NCBI GenBank assembly: GCA_012064415.1
Contig: SSNU01000348.1
Coordinates: forward strand, 12,029-76,028
Reading direction: 5' to 3'
Source of the DNA: Gyrodactylus bullatarudis
Taxonomy: Eukaryota; Platyhelminthes; Monogenea; Gyrodactylidea; Gyrodactylidae
DNA: 64,000 nt
Program-made: the position numbers and the translations under genes
The notes under the pieces: generated by a model
Told to the model about the DNA's origin: nothing
Databases searched by the model: none
The model's input: only the letters and a program-made list of their open reading frames with translations
Part shown: piece by piece, positions 30,901-41,942 of the stretch
Layout of the letters: every line of letters begins with the position of its first letter
Position numbering within the stretch: the stretch's first letter is position 1

Positions 30901-31322
30901 GAGAGCCTGAGATTATTATTATTCTAAAGCTCACATCATAAATTACAATGTTGTTAATAAAGAGTTTCTCTTTGTAAGATAACTTTCTCTTCATTAAATT
31001 TGTTATATTTTTAAGGTTAAAAAAAACTCTTTTTATGTGCAAGATTGAGATTAACACATCGAGATATTATCTCACGTTAAATCATAAAAGTCTTTTTTTT
31101 CTCGATGACAATTTAGTCATGTTCAATATTTACATCAGTCAACTCACCAGAACTTTTCATAATCTCACTCGAGAGTGTTCTTTTTACTTTCAGTCCAAAA
31201 TATAGATCCAGTTGAGAGCTGATTTGAATTTCTTCCCTCCAAAATATCCAAAATGTAATTTCTTGAGTGAGAGAATTTCTGAGAATTGTTACTTGTGAGT
31301 TAATCAAGGAAAAGATTACCAA
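15919..31322 (-). CDS. Unrecognised coiled-coil, Ser/Asn-rich protein, at least 14 exons
   Basis: Exons joined by matching phases: ?-31148, 30684-30216, 29945-29707, 29667-29389, 29304-28880, 27610-27244, 26584-26432, 26376-26357 (20-nt microexon), 26280-26093, 26033-25706, 24855-24471, 24415-24335, 20157-19818. A further exon, 16306-15919, needs a missing exon to fix phase. The start codon and true C-terminus were not found. The N-terminal third is polar and low-complexity. A charged helical coil follows at 29120-28880 (repeated KKRKEI, RERLLAERARKIQEKREQ, EERRKL), a second at 26200-25950 (IRQQERQKRIRQQELEAEELE), and then a conserved-looking helical stretch at 24650-24480 (AAGKLSRNNRAASLLIDKLQ). 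No enzyme motif or membrane segment is evident. A cytoskeletal or centrosomal scaffold is possible but unproven. Introns hold several palindromes and a 1.7-kb TIR element. Confidence 0.7.
16551..17281. repeat. Palindromic fold-back element (about 730 bp)
   Basis: Left arm from 16551 (gatgagaatttcctattttc) is repeated as its reverse complement up to 17281, with few mismatches along about 250-300 bp per arm. The centre is near 16900. Same family as 41943-42595 and 28390-28830. Confidence 0.8.
17286..17850. repeat. Second fold-back element adjoining the first
   Basis: Core arms 17345-17440 and 17490-17600 are reverse complements (aaactaggccgttttttgaa against its complement near 17610). The outer termini (ctagctttatattatttgag at 17282 and catatcaactagctcaag near 17838) belong to the same family. 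It looks composite, with extra sequence in the right arm. Confidence 0.65.
20548..21360. mobile_element. Non-autonomous element with about 27-bp imperfect TIRs
   Basis: Left end TGTTACGTTCAGATTGGAAA (about 20552) and the right end read in reverse (TGTTACGTTCATAGTGGAAA, about 21355) match with few differences, continuing through CTC.TACA. The interior has no credible transposase. Flanking TA-rich sequence prevents a firm call of the target duplication. It lies in an intron of the coiled-coil gene. Confidence 0.5.
22577..24247. mobile_element. 1.67-kb TIR transposon with a degenerate, partly inverted coding interior
   Basis: The ends are about 84-bp inverted repeats beginning GTGTCAC, nearly identical apart from a 4-nt insertion on the left; both run through gatctggggatatcagaat and tttgacgcagattctgtatc. 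The plus strand at about 22834-23217 reads as fragments FCSDI.GLFERLGYAFS, RLFIDS.KKSL and CYLCLWNSR. The minus strand at 23531-23330 reads KFCYICG...CRSCY. I recall these motifs as parts of one widespread arthropod transposon-encoded protein, yet here they face each other. Stops and frameshifts throughout show it is dead. Confidence 0.75.
25050..25560. repeat. Palindromic fold-back element
   Basis: Left terminus near 25020-25110 (gattttttggaatccaaatc, catgttgcccacttttacc) and right terminus near 25500-25560 (gatatttttgtaaaaat, caacttcatatcaattagct) match the family of 1720-2394 and 51188-52372. Arms are more diverged than in the others. It lies in an intron of the coiled-coil gene. Confidence 0.6.
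28137..28249. mobile_element. 113-bp Tc1/mariner-type MITE with TA target site
   Basis: Inverted ends CAGTACTCCCTCTT (28137) and AAGAGGGAGTACTG (ending 28249) are flanked by TA on both sides. TA duplication and short CAGT-type termini fit Tc1/mariner/pogo MITEs. No coding capacity. Confidence 0.75.
28390..28830. repeat. Diverged member of the fold-back family
   Basis: Contains the family words ccggtaaaaattcaatctgacc, tttgaggcaatcaaatgc, attcgtcattactgtg and atcagctcatttcatta in the order seen in 16551-17281, with weaker arm complementarity. Confidence 0.5.
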
Positions 31323-32392
31323 TTAATTATACCACAGAGAATATATCACTTTCTTCTGTTCCAGGCAAACAGACATTTATTTAGAAATAATAAAACATTC
31401 TGAGTATGTTATGCTCAGTGATTGCAATGAATTAAAATTGTCGTAACATTAAATCACATACATAATGTGTGTATTACACACATAACAGAGTAAATGTACA
31501 ATTTAATATTATCGTACATTGTACATTTCACTACAAATCTATTCAACTGGATCCTACTTTTGATATTTTGATGTATCAGTGAGAGTTATGCATAGATGAT
31601 ATGCTTGTGAAAAAAGGGGTAGATGATAAAACAGTAAAGTCGTTTCTGCAAGTTAAGTGTTACCATAGTTGCGGTAGCCAATGAAAACTCAAGTCTGATT
31701 AACATATTCTCGAAAGAGATCATAGATATTTTCAGTATTTTATTTAGATTTCTTAAGAATAACGAACTTTTTTTAATTCTTCAGAATCAATTTGAACAAA
31801 TTTATCCTGAAGAAAAAATAGGTTATCTCCATGGTTAATATTATTCAAAACATTGGTAGAAAACATTGGCAGGTAGATAGGCCAGATACGAAACTTTTTA
31901 TTTTTGCTTCTAAATAGAACATAAATTTAAATAGAGTAGAAGCTATGTAGGCATTAATGAATCAGTGCAATCCTGAATCAGAAATCCTGACAAGGCAAGA
32001 ATAATTTTACAGGGCATACAGACTGTATGATACCAAAGAGACAATCATTGTTTCTTAGATGAGATATCCTCATGATATTATCCTCAATGGAAAAAATGAA
32101 TGAATTTTTCATAAAAATATCAATGAAACTCAGAAATCTTATAAAATTTATTTTTCGGATTTATATGAATCTTGACAAAATATATTTTCTTTCTCTTCGC
32201 GATAATACTTTAAAGTAGACACATTACATAGTAATTTTTTTGTAAAAATCAAAAAATATAATTCGTTTAAACAATTTTATTATTGTATAATACAAGTTGT
32301 ATTTGAGAATTTTAATTTTACTTTTCGAAGAAAATTGAATTCAAATTTAAGACTTTATCTCGGAGATAATATCTCTTTCCACTGAATTCAGA
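31323..32392. other. Intergenic region between the divergent coiled-coil gene and TMEM181
   Basis: AT-rich sequence holding short hairpin-like runs (acatacataatgtgtgtatt near 31455) and no credible open frame. It probably contains both promoters, but no motif can be named. Confidence 0.4.
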
Positions 32393-35300
32393 ATGGTTTT
32401 CAACAGAGAACTTGAAGCGTGAGTATTTACATGAAAATGAACTTTTATTTAACCCTTCCGATAATGTTTAAACTGACATTTTCCAATGATTTTGAAACAT
32501 TTTTTATGATTATTTTTTGATAGTATACCACAAACTATCTTAGTTTGCTATCATGCTATATTTTTGCTAGCCAGACATAAGAATGCCATAGATATTTGAA
32601 CTTTTACCGAAGGAAGTAGAATTCCTTAATTCATGATTCTTTTTGATCGAAATTATTAAACTTATCAATGTTAAGAGATAATAAGATTAATTTCCGTAGA
32701 AGCTAAATAGTTAATCCAAAACAACGTATATTTTTTATGCATGAAATTAATGAGCAGTTCCATCAATAGTCTCGTGAAAATGGGGCAATTTTCAACCCCA
32801 TTTTTACCTTAGATCTTCAATATCTAGGTTATTTTGTAATAAGATCGAATGAAATTTAGAAGATATCCGTTTTTACATTAATTGAGTCTTTGAAACAATT
32901 AACTTTCAAATAAATCCCTTCATTGGCAAGGTTTCACTCTAAATTACTCATCAGTAGATAGGAATTTCAATATAAATCAGACCCTGATGAAATTATGTGT
33001 AAGAAAAAATTTTCATAAAATTTTGTCCTAGTAAATGTTTTTTATCATCACATTTTAGGTTATTCTGTGAGAGAATTAAACCTGAAACTTTATTCGTTCA
33101 GCTATGGTATCGAAAGGGTTAAATAATTGAAATTCATTTGAAAAATTTCATCAAATACACTGATTATAGTTTCTACATTGGTCGTAACAGATATATTATT
33201 GGATTCACTTTTTCATTATTTTGAATGAGAACTATTAATGATAGTTAATATCTCTAACTGAAACTTTTGATTAAACTTTTTAATTAAAAAATATTAGATT
33301 GCCTAATATTATTTTTTTTAATATTTAATTTGAACTATTTTTAATTAATTTTTAGATCAGTCTTGATGAGAGTCTATACCCTCTCCAAAGTCCAAATAGT
33401 ATTGATTATAATTTTTATGATCCTCTCATTTCTACTTGCTCTAATCATTGGCCTAAATGGTCCAAAGATTATACACCAAGAGATTCAGAATGCTGAAGAT
33501 ATAAAAGATTATAATGGAACGCTGGAGATTCGCTTTCACACTCCGGAACTCACAACAATGGAACAGGATTTATGGACAAATCTAAAGATTATTCGCAAAG
33601 ATTACAATCAAAACTTGGGAACTTTATTCTTTTCTAAGGCGATTTGGATTAATTTTATTGTGTTTAGCAGAATTGGAGATGAAAAAAATTTTTCCCATCG
33701 GAAGACCTTCGAGAAACTAACACATATTGAGTGTTATGATGGCGTGAGTTTCTTTAATTGGTCCTGAACATTAATTTATATTAATATTTTCATGTAAATG
33801 ATGTTGGAGGTTTCATAAAGAACGTTGAATCAACACTTTTGGAAATTCGAAGATGTATAAGGCAATTCTGTACCCTCAAAAACATCCATGTAGTGAAGTA
33901 TAGGAAGTCGTAATAAATGTAACCAGTCATTATAGCTAGCAAGTTATTTAGACTATTTAACCCTTCATGTCCCAAATTTTTCTTTCATTACACATATATT
34001 TGACTTGATTTTCAAAAATTTACCCTTCTTTAAGTAACTTTTGTTGGCATCAATGAGAAATCCTTATCTTTATACATAATTTCCTTAATAATTATAATTT
34101 TCCTTTCTAATGAGGGATGAAAAAATTATTTTACACATCTTTCAGTTCAAATTATCGCTCAAGAACAGTGGTGTGTTCCCCTAGTGAAACAATGGGACAT
34201 GAAAGACTTTTACTAGAATTCATTCATGATCAAGATTTGTATTCAAACCAAATACGAACAGATAAGTCACACACTTGAGAGAAGACTGCTCTTCAATCTA
34301 AAAGCCAGATACATATTTATTTTTTTAAGACAAAAATAATATAAAGTTGTAGTTAATATGGAGTTGATGATTTTTGGTTTAAACAAAAATTTAAAATTGA
34401 TAATAATTAATTAATGTAGTCAAAAATCTATATTTCAGGACTGTAATGAAATATCTTTGCTGCACTTCACTCCGTTGAACGAATCAATTTATCGGATTAA
34501 CATGTACATCCAAGGACTGCCTGAAGAAATATTAAAGTTGGACAAGATAAAGATCCTCTTCACCAGATATTCTGTAGAGTTTGCCCGTTTTGAAATTTGG
34601 TCAAGAATGATATCATTAATTTTCCTAGTCGGTTTTACTGTAAGTTAAATAAAAAGGATTTTGCAATTCCCTCCTTTAATCTGCCGACAACTAGCATAGA
34701 TTCTTAAAAATTTTAATCAGTCTCTAAATAAACGTCTGTTAGACTTGAAAGATAAAAAATTTTTCCATTATTTTATTTTTTTTGAAAAAGAAAGATAATT
34801 TAATAGTTATTAGTAATAATTTATTACTAAATATGGATTAATGAAATTCCTCAAGTTTAGAAATACGAAATTGATTTCCAAGTTCTAATTACTCTTTATC
34901 AGAGAAAGTCAAATTTTCAAAATATGCTAGCCTTAATCTCATTTAAGATGAGATAACCAAAAACTAAGCATTTTTTCCTATTATAACTATACGTTTTCGA
35001 ATATGTTCTGATATACAAAATCTTGTGACAAGATTTTCGAATAAATTTTACTAAGAAAAAAGACAAAATTAAGATTCATGAATGTCTTTAATTTATATAT
35101 ATATTATACAAAATCTCGATTGAAAAGGAAAATTTTTGAAGCGAAGATATTTTCAATGAATTTTACTACGAGAAAGGAAAGAATTAAGAGTTTTGAATTT
35201 TTTTTGCAAAATTTTGAATAAAAATGAGTTTTTAAGTAAAAATTAAGTCTTTTTCACATGTTGAGAGATTTAGGCCAAATCAAGGCTTGCTGGTGGCTTA

Positions 35301-38300
35301 TCCATAGGCTCACCTACGATGCTATCCTATCACATATCGTAATTACAGATGAAAAATGAATATACCTAAAGGATCAGAGCCGTAAAAAGTTGTGGCACAG
35401 GCTCATGCTTCTGTAACGAGAGCTCATTATATCGAGTTGTTTCGAGCTATGGAGGTCAAGCTCAGGGAGCAATACCAAAAATTTGCTCTAGATACATTCA
35501 TGTAGGACAATGCTAGGACTCATGTTTCAAGATTAGTAAAAGATTTTTTTCAGGAAGAGCAATGTCGACGTTCTGAACCGTCTTCCATAAAATAAAGATC
35601 TTACTCCGACAGATTATCAACTTTTCAGATCACTAAAACATCATCTAAAGGGCAAATCTATAATTCAAGTTTTTGGCGACGGGCTATAGATAGCCTCTCT
35701 GAAAGGTGGTAAATATTTTGATGTGTAGCTTGACGGTATTCTTTATATATTTAATAACAAACTTTACCAAATAGTTCAGTATAATAATAAAATTTATTAA
35801 AACTTAGGTCAATATTAGAATTCTCAGCCATGGTCATCCAAACGTTTCGACGGTGATTGTCTTCACACGCCTTCTTCAGTGGTACGACAAGTTTGTCAAA
35901 AAAAATTACTATTTATATACTTTCATGATCTCATACCTATCAGTTTTGTCCAATCAGATGAGAGAATAGAATAATACAAGAGGCTGACCTATGATAGTAA
36001 AGTATAGATAATCAGAACAGAAAAGAGTTATAATTATTCATCAGATTTAATTTAACTTCCTTCTTTTGCCAAAAAGCTGAATCCAACACTGCTCAATGTT
36101 CACTTCACCAAAATTTCCATTAAAAGTATCATTATTGCCTATTTCTAGAACTTCATGAATTAACCTCTTTCTAAAGTTTTTCTGCACACTAAGAATTTTA
36201 ACCTCCTCAAAATTTATTTTATGCCCATTATTTTTTAAGACATGTTGAAAAACACGTGACTTATTATCATTTCTCAAGATACTGTTTTTATGTTCTTTGA
36301 TTCTTGTTCTAAAATTCCTACCAGTTTGACCAATAAAACTTTTATCACAGCCACACTTCAATTTATAAATACCAGAGCCCTCAAAAATGTTATTTTCATT
36401 TTTGGAAATTTTATCAACAAGACTTATATTATTTTTAAAAAGAACCTTAAAGTTATATTTTTTATAAATTTTAGATAACAAAATATTAAGTGGGCTATGT
36501 TCTAAAACAATGATTTTTTGATGTCTAAACAATACTGTCGAAACGTTTGGATGACCATGGCTGAGAATTCTAATATTGACCTAAGTTTTAATAAATTTTA
36601 TTATAAAACTAATTTTAGATCATTTCTCACTGATTCGGAAGTTCAGTATAATTTTCATAAAGTTTTGCTTAACACTTTTGAAACAACAAAAATGAATTTT
36701 TCGACGTTAAAACATATATAAATATATATATATAAACTCAATAAAGGCATACTGTATAACATAAAAATTTTGTATTAAATAGATTGAATTAAAGCTAGTT
36801 AATATGAAGATGGGAATTTTTAATTTGAAAAATTAACTCTGGCAATTTTCAAATCTCGAAGTAGCGCCAAATTCCCATTTCTTTGAACTTTGAGTTGAAA
36901 AAATTGGCTGATTTGAAAGTAAGAGATGGATCACAATAAGTCAAGAATACTGATCATGACCATAAAAATTTTGATAATTTGGTCATTTTTCTTCATATTG
37001 TAAAAGTGGGCCTCATGAATAGAACCTAGATTCTTGATTACAAAAAATTTTGATCAAATTCGATGCTTTATGAAAGGGTTGAGAATTTTGCAAAAATCAT
37101 AAATTCCCATCATCATATCAACTATTTAGGTGTATAATTTTTGAATAAAAAGAAAATTTAACCAATATTTCCCATCAAACAAAGTAAACGGATGATCGTC
37201 AAAGATCATTGCTTTTAGCAATGTTGATTTCATATTTATACTTTTCTGGCTAATTTTGCATATATCTGAATATTAAATAGGACTTTACCTATATTACCTA
37301 TTGGAGATGTTTCCAATAAGGATTTCTTTTAGCCATTCTATGGCGCACCTTTTGTGGTTTATTTAATGCTTACAAACTAATGAATCACTAAAATTTTATT
37401 TTTGAAAATCTCAAGATCTTTAAACGCTCTAGTCCTGAGAGATTGATTTTCAGTAAAAATCGGCAATCTTGAATATTTCTTGAATAATATACTTTTCAGA
37501 ATCTAACTCACTTTCACTTCTAATTTATTTATATTTAACTTTCATAAATTAACTTTGATCATGTATAAGAGCCGTGTATTTTTTTCAGATTTACTTCCTC
37601 AAAACGATGAATAATTTTAGCCTTGAAGATTGGACAATCGAACAAAAATGGATAATTATTTTGCTACCCCTGATGATTTTATTTGATAATCCATTCTATG
37701 CTGTAAACTTCCTAATTCTATCCTGGATTCCAAGATTCATTGATGCCTTTTTTCAAGTGACATTTCTCACATGCTTGCTCCTATTCTGGTTGTGTGTTTT
37801 CCATGGAATCAGGACGGACAACAGAAATTTCTTATCCTTCTATTTGCCAAAGATACTCGTTGTATCGCCAATGTGGTTTGCTACAATCAGCTTTATAGGA
37901 TTCAAACTGAAAAGAGAATTCAATGATCCAATGTTTGAGATTGTATCAAATTTGTCTCTTATCTATGTGAGTACAGATTTTATTAAAATGATTTTAGTAC
38001 ATACAATAGTTTTTCCTTATTTTGTATCGAATTTATTATCGACAATAAATTCATAGTAGCCCAAAAAACAATTCGAAAAATTTCTTTATCGACTCGTCAA
38101 AAACGATATAGATTTTTCTAAGGTCTAAATTTACCAAGATGCGTAAAAAAGAATTTATTGAATACCCTCCCCATTCATTTGTTACAGATCTCCAAAATTT
38201 AATAGATTCCTGTAAGAATCCCTAGAAAATTGATACTCCCTTTAACTCCCTAAACTTGATAAATTCTCTTTCATAGTCGTTTCTAATCAATCTATGTAAC

Positions 38301-41300
38301 TACTTTAAATGCTGAATCTCCAAATGCTTCCTACCGGCCGACTGGCTTATTGTGAAAATTACTCCTATTCCAAAAAAGAAAAGAAATTCGGACTTCTCTC
38401 ATCTCAGGCCGATCTCATCGTTGAATATTTTTTTATCATTTTGAGACATTAATTGCCTTATTTCCTCGAAAATATTTTGGGGGCGCTGACTAATGGTCAT
38501 GCTGGTAGTTAGAACGACGAAAGAGGTTAGGTGAATAAATTTTTTTATCAATTATTGACCGATTTTTAACGACCGAAATTAGATCCTCATTGCCAGTTCA
38601 ATTCCCTGATTCATCCCGGTTCGGTTTCATTCCTAATAGAATTTGTTCACTTTATTTCTCTCTTCCATTATTAAAATCCAAATCATTCCTTATAATTCAT
38701 TATCTTGACATTTCTATTGATTTTGATAAGTTAAAATTTTCATTTATTAAAAAAAACTAATTAAACTTGATATAAATCATAAAACTAGTTATACGTTTCG
38801 AATAGCAGTTCGCACCATTTAAATTTTATTTCGATATTAAAATTAGTTGGAATATGATAAAATTGATCTTTATCCCCCCAAATTTCTCTCCAAAATATTT
38901 TTTTATGCTTCTGTAATTCGAAAAACAAATTTATGGAAATTTTAAAACAAAAATTTTAAAAACGTTTTATTTAAACATTGGCAGAAGCATAACAATTATA
39001 ATAATTTTTGAGGCCAAATTTGGCCTAATAAAATTTTATCATGCAAAAATCTAGATATTGTTTCCATTGATAATACTGAAATTTCAAAAATCATTTTATT
39101 CATCCATTCCATTATCGATTTATTCTATTTTCAAGGCAATGAAGACCATCTTCAGTTTATCAGCAATAGTTTACATAATAGTATTGCTCCTGTTATTTAT
39201 AAGAGTACTCTCCTATGTCCAGTTATTACCATATTTTAGTGAGTTCTTGAAATTCCATACTGTTTTTTTTAATGCGAATATAATTCATTTTTATAGATAT
39301 CCGGTTATATGTATTTAGTAGTTTAGCAATGGTCGTAATTGTTGTCTGTCTCTCATCGATTGCCATACGATTCGGAATACATGAGTACATGATGAATAAT
39401 AATACCAATCACAATAGTTCTTCCGGTTATCGATCCTCAATTGAAATCTCCCTTGTTTACATGACATTGAATGCTTATATGGCATCTCTTGTCATTATCT
39501 ACTCTCCATCAAACAATGCCAAAACAGGTAAACAAAATCCTACGTGTGATAAAATAACAAATATCAAACGTATATAAATTTCTTGATCAAGTTTAGGATC
39601 ACGATTAAACAAGGAAATCATAAATGTTGAATGAGAATCATTTGATATTCGAAAATCGATTTCTTGATCATTTTTACTGTTTGAAAAATTAATTAAATTC
39701 TGATCATCCAAGATCTAATTGTGAAGCTGAAAAGGATTTTTGGTGACTCACTTACTTTGAAAAAAATATATTTAACATTTTAAAATATCCTAATTTTCTT
39801 TTGGTAAACCTATTTTTCAAATATAAAATTTTTTGCTTATAACTTGGATCTCAAAAAGATTTATGAAGCTAGTTAATATGAAGATGGGAATTTTGTGAAA
39901 ACAGTAATTTTATTGTGATAATATTTAGATTCAGGGTGGAGTAGCATGAAAGGTTATCTGCAGAGGGTGGATGAAAGACTCTAACTAATAAAAATAAGCT
40001 TGCACATTAAATTCTCTTTTGGGTCTACTCACAAGTAGCCTAATTTCCCAGAAATTCTGTTGAATGGATATTTTTCGATCAAATCATGTTATCAGTCGAG
40101 TCAATAACATGAGATCAGACGTTGAATTTATCAAAGATTCTGAATCTGAATTCATAACGTGTGTGGCATATCGAATAATTCTGGGATCATCGATCGAATA
40201 AGATAATTTATTTATTAGAAAAGCGTTTTCATGGAAAAAAATTGATGAAACAGCAATTTTTCAGATAGCTTAAACACCATTTCAAATTTAATCCAAAATG
40301 ACTTGCTAGAAATTCTAGCCTAGAATAGAGCCACATAAAAACATTTAATTCTCTTAAGATATTTTTCCTCATCAGTGATGAGTCATCAGGTTTCAACGAT
40401 TTTATCCAAGAAATATAAAGCTAGTTGAGAATTCACCATTTTTACAAAATAACTCTATATTTCTCTTTGGAAACAAAATTATATTTTGAATTTTATGGTG
40501 AAATAAGCCAAAACTAAGCGGTTCTTTATATTGCAAAAAATTTCCATTTTATCGTGTTTTAACCTCAGACAATTGAAGCAATAAAATACTGATATATTGG
40601 ACAAATGATTCAAATCGTATCACTGAATTTCACAGAAATCGAGTCTTTTCAAGAAAAAGTTAGAAATTTTTTGTCGTTCTCCTTCGTAGTAACTAAATTT
40701 GAATAATTTGTCTCCTGTTGATTCAATATATCAGCATTTAATTGTCTGAAATCAACAAAGAATTTGGGGCCAAAAGTTGATTAAGTGCATATTTGCTGCA
40801 TTCTCTTAATTCCAAAATGGCCAGATTAATTTATTTTTAAATTAAACTTATGGGCTCACTTCATCAAGGAATTCCAAAATTAATTTTATTTCTAACTATC
40901 CGGAGAAAAATATCCTGAACTCTTTTACAATATAACCTTGAATATTCTGCTCTGTTTTAATTATATATAAGATTTTTATTTGAAAAAGTTAGTAAAATAG
41001 TTATGATTATCTGGTACATAATTAAATTTACAATCGGGCAATCAGAATCTCCCGATAATTTGAATTAATAACAGTGTTATTGTAAGAATAGGAAACTTTT
41101 ACGTTTCATTAAAAAACCCAATTTATTTCTTTTCCTGGATTTCTTAAACTGAATGAGAGATATTTCTATTGATTACGACCCGCATATTTTATTAATCTTT
41201 TTAAAATTTCTTGCATATTTCTTCTGTAGATTCCTTCACTCATGATAATCCCAGTATTTCTATGGTTAATGGACAAGATGATCAAATTTTGTTTAGGTAA

Positions 41301-41393
41301 CTACTAGTTTAATGATTTGATAAAAAGGAAATACAAGTTTTGGTTAATTATTCCAGCACCGATAGTGTTGACAATGGATTCAAGATGAAATAA
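32393..41393 (+). CDS. TMEM181: TMEM181 (GPR178) seven-transmembrane protein, complete
   Basis: Eight exons join in frame: 32393-32418, 33356-33743, 34439-34639, 37589-37966, 39136-39238, 39297-39527, 41230-41296, 41357-41393, giving 476 residues. Exon 2 starts with MRVYTLSK and a signal-anchor helix. Exons 2-3 form the luminal domain. Exons 3-6 carry the membrane core, including DWTIEQKWIIILLPLMIL, NPFYAVNFL, FWLCVFHGIR, FYLPKILVV, IRFG and IIYSPS.NA. Exon 7 has DNPSISMVN, matching the conserved cytoplasmic DNPAFSMLN of animal TMEM181. The family has an extracellular GOLD-like domain followed by seven helices; its molecular role is not settled. The tiny first exon and the last exon (ending FKMK) are less certain than exons 2-7. 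Introns carry piggyBac MITEs, mariner, Penelope and LINE relics. Confidence 0.9.
32449..33122. mobile_element. piggyBac-like MITE in TMEM181 intron 1
   Basis: TTAA at 32449-32452 is followed by CCCTTCCGATA, and the right end reads TATCGAAAGGG then TTAA at 33119-33122, giving about 11-bp TIRs with one mismatch. The body is non-coding. It starts 30 bp past the exon 1 donor. A partial copy lies at 412-655. Confidence 0.75.
33957..34206. mobile_element. Eroded piggyBac-type MITE, sister of 9641-10080
   Basis: Left end TTAACCCTTCATGTCCCA is intact. Right end reads TGGGACATGAAAG and then loses similarity. Interior words (aaaggaaattattaaggaaa in complement, ggtgtgttcccctagtg) match the sister copy in inverted or direct order. 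Confidence 0.65.
34920..35280. repeat. Dispersed repeat, partner of 11390-11660
   Basis: Contains aaactaagcattttttcct, acgttttcga and gttctgatatacaaaatc followed by a second pass over tacaaaatctcgattgaaa and ttttactacgagaaagg, so part of the unit is duplicated in tandem. It abuts the mariner relic. Confidence 0.6.
35290..35740 (+). pseudogene. mariner transposase relic
   Basis: Plus-strand fragments read DNARTHVSRLVKDFFQEEQC and, in another frame, LTPTDYQLFRSLKHHLKGK, followed near 35690 by LSERW. These are the catalytic-core D, the DY..FRS motif and the C-terminal LPERW-type motif of mariner transposases. Frameshifts and a stop break the frame, and no TIRs were identified. Confidence 0.8.
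35845..35879 (-). ncRNA. Hammerhead-ribozyme-like core in the Penelope-like element
   Basis: On the minus strand CTGAAGA (35879-35873) fits the CUGANGA core. GAAA (35848-35845) follows after a stretch that can fold as an 8-bp helix with one bulge (GGCG/CGTC and GTGA/TCAC) and an AGACAA loop. It is sense to, and downstream of, the GIY-YIG ORF, where Penelope elements are known to carry hammerheads. Stems I and III and the cleavage site were not confirmed. Confidence 0.5.
36047..36532 (-). CDS. GIY-YIG endonuclease domain of a Penelope-like element (partial)
   Basis: A 161-residue open frame. GSGIYKLKCGCDKSFIGQTG shows the GIY...IG pair of the endonuclease, followed by FRTRIKEH with the expected Arg and a downstream Glu-rich region. 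In Penelope-like retroelements this domain nicks target DNA for retrotransposition and sits C-terminal to the reverse transcriptase. The RT is missing here. The frame is still open, so the insertion is relatively young. It lies in TMEM181 intron 3 on the opposite strand. Confidence 0.85.
   Translation of the reverse strand: MFRHQKIIVLEHSPLNILLSKIYKKYNFKVLFKNNISLVDKISKNENNIFEGSGIYKLKCGCDKSFIGQTGRNFRTRIKEHKNSILRNDNKSRVFQHVLKNNGHKINFEEVKILSVQKNFRKRLIHEVLEIGNNDTFNGNFGEVNIEQCWIQLFGKRRKLN
36790..37130. repeat. Short fold-back family member (about 340 bp)
   Basis: Starts agctagttaatatgaagatg near 36793 and ends in the complement (cccatcatcatatcaac near 37120). Interior arms are only partly complementary, consistent with a deleted copy of the 48823-49557 type. 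Confidence 0.65.
38265..38660 (+). pseudogene. LINE (non-LTR) reverse transcriptase fragment
   Basis: A plus-strand frame at about 38325-38430 reads PADWLIVKITPIPKKKRNSD and then HLRPISSLNIF, which is the conserved N-terminal RT region (W...V..IPK...RPIS) of non-LTR retrotransposons. FGFIPNR near 38620 resembles the next RT block. Frames are broken by stops. It lies in TMEM181 intron 4. Confidence 0.65.
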
Positions 41394-41942
41394 CTATTGA
41401 AGTAAATCGGAACAAAAACAATCTTTTTCCTAAGTCTCTTCCAGCCTTTTGATACCTGACCTTTAGTGCAAGAGATGCTTGTGGTTTGAAGGCCTCTTCA
41501 ATTCAAAAAATTCGTTTAAATCCATGTCTGAGAAAAACGTATTAATTTCTACTTGACTATCTCAATACTGCAAAGTCTTCCAGAGGCTTCGATTAAATCC
41601 ACTCTGTATTTATAATTTATTCAAAATACAATAATGATAAAAATAATTTCCCAATTAACTTTATTGATGAATACAGAAAAATTATCATAACGAATTTTAT
41701 AACGTAAATAAAATGTATTTAATATTTGTTTCCTTAATTTTAGATTTGGAAATGGCCTAATTGAAGTTCGTTGGGCCACAATTTTAAACTATCAAAATTA
41801 TAGTAGGCAAAGAAATTTAGTTAGAATTTAATTATTTTTCGGGAGTCTTCTAATTGCTTTCCTAGCCTTCTTGTCATTTCAGCCTTATTGGACGTGAAAT
41901 AAAACGATAAAGCGTATTTCAGAAACATAATTTTGAATCAAG
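41394..41942. other. TMEM181 3' region
   Basis: Non-coding, AT-rich. It contains a possible AATAAA at 41707-41712 and a splice-like AG near 41743 followed by an open frame, which I considered and rejected as an alternative last exon. Confidence 0.4.
41707..41712 (+). terminator. Possible polyadenylation signal for TMEM181
   Basis: AATAAA about 314 bp past the predicted stop codon. Weak on its own in AT-rich sequence. Confidence 0.3.

Larger units (their letters stand above)
35777..36612 (-). mobile_element. Truncated Penelope-like retroelement with inverted tail
   Basis: Comprises a GIY-YIG ORF (36532-36047) and downstream non-coding sequence with a hammerhead-like core. About 70 bp of near-identical sequence occurs in inverted orientation at both ends (35785-35852 and 36534-36605; both contain aaacgtttggatgaccatgg or its complement). 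The reverse transcriptase portion is absent, so the copy is 5'-truncated. Short inverted tail copies at truncation points are a known habit of Penelope-like elements. Confidence 0.75.

Noticed and set aside
31149..31322. True start codon of the coiled-coil gene here
   Set aside because: No in-frame ATG with good context was seen in the first exon. The upstream limit 31322 is only the open-frame limit.
41744..41830. Alternative last exon of TMEM181 after an AG near 41743
   Set aside because: It stays in frame but gives an unconserved tail. The 41357-41393 exon follows a normal 60-nt intron and ends promptly with a stop.
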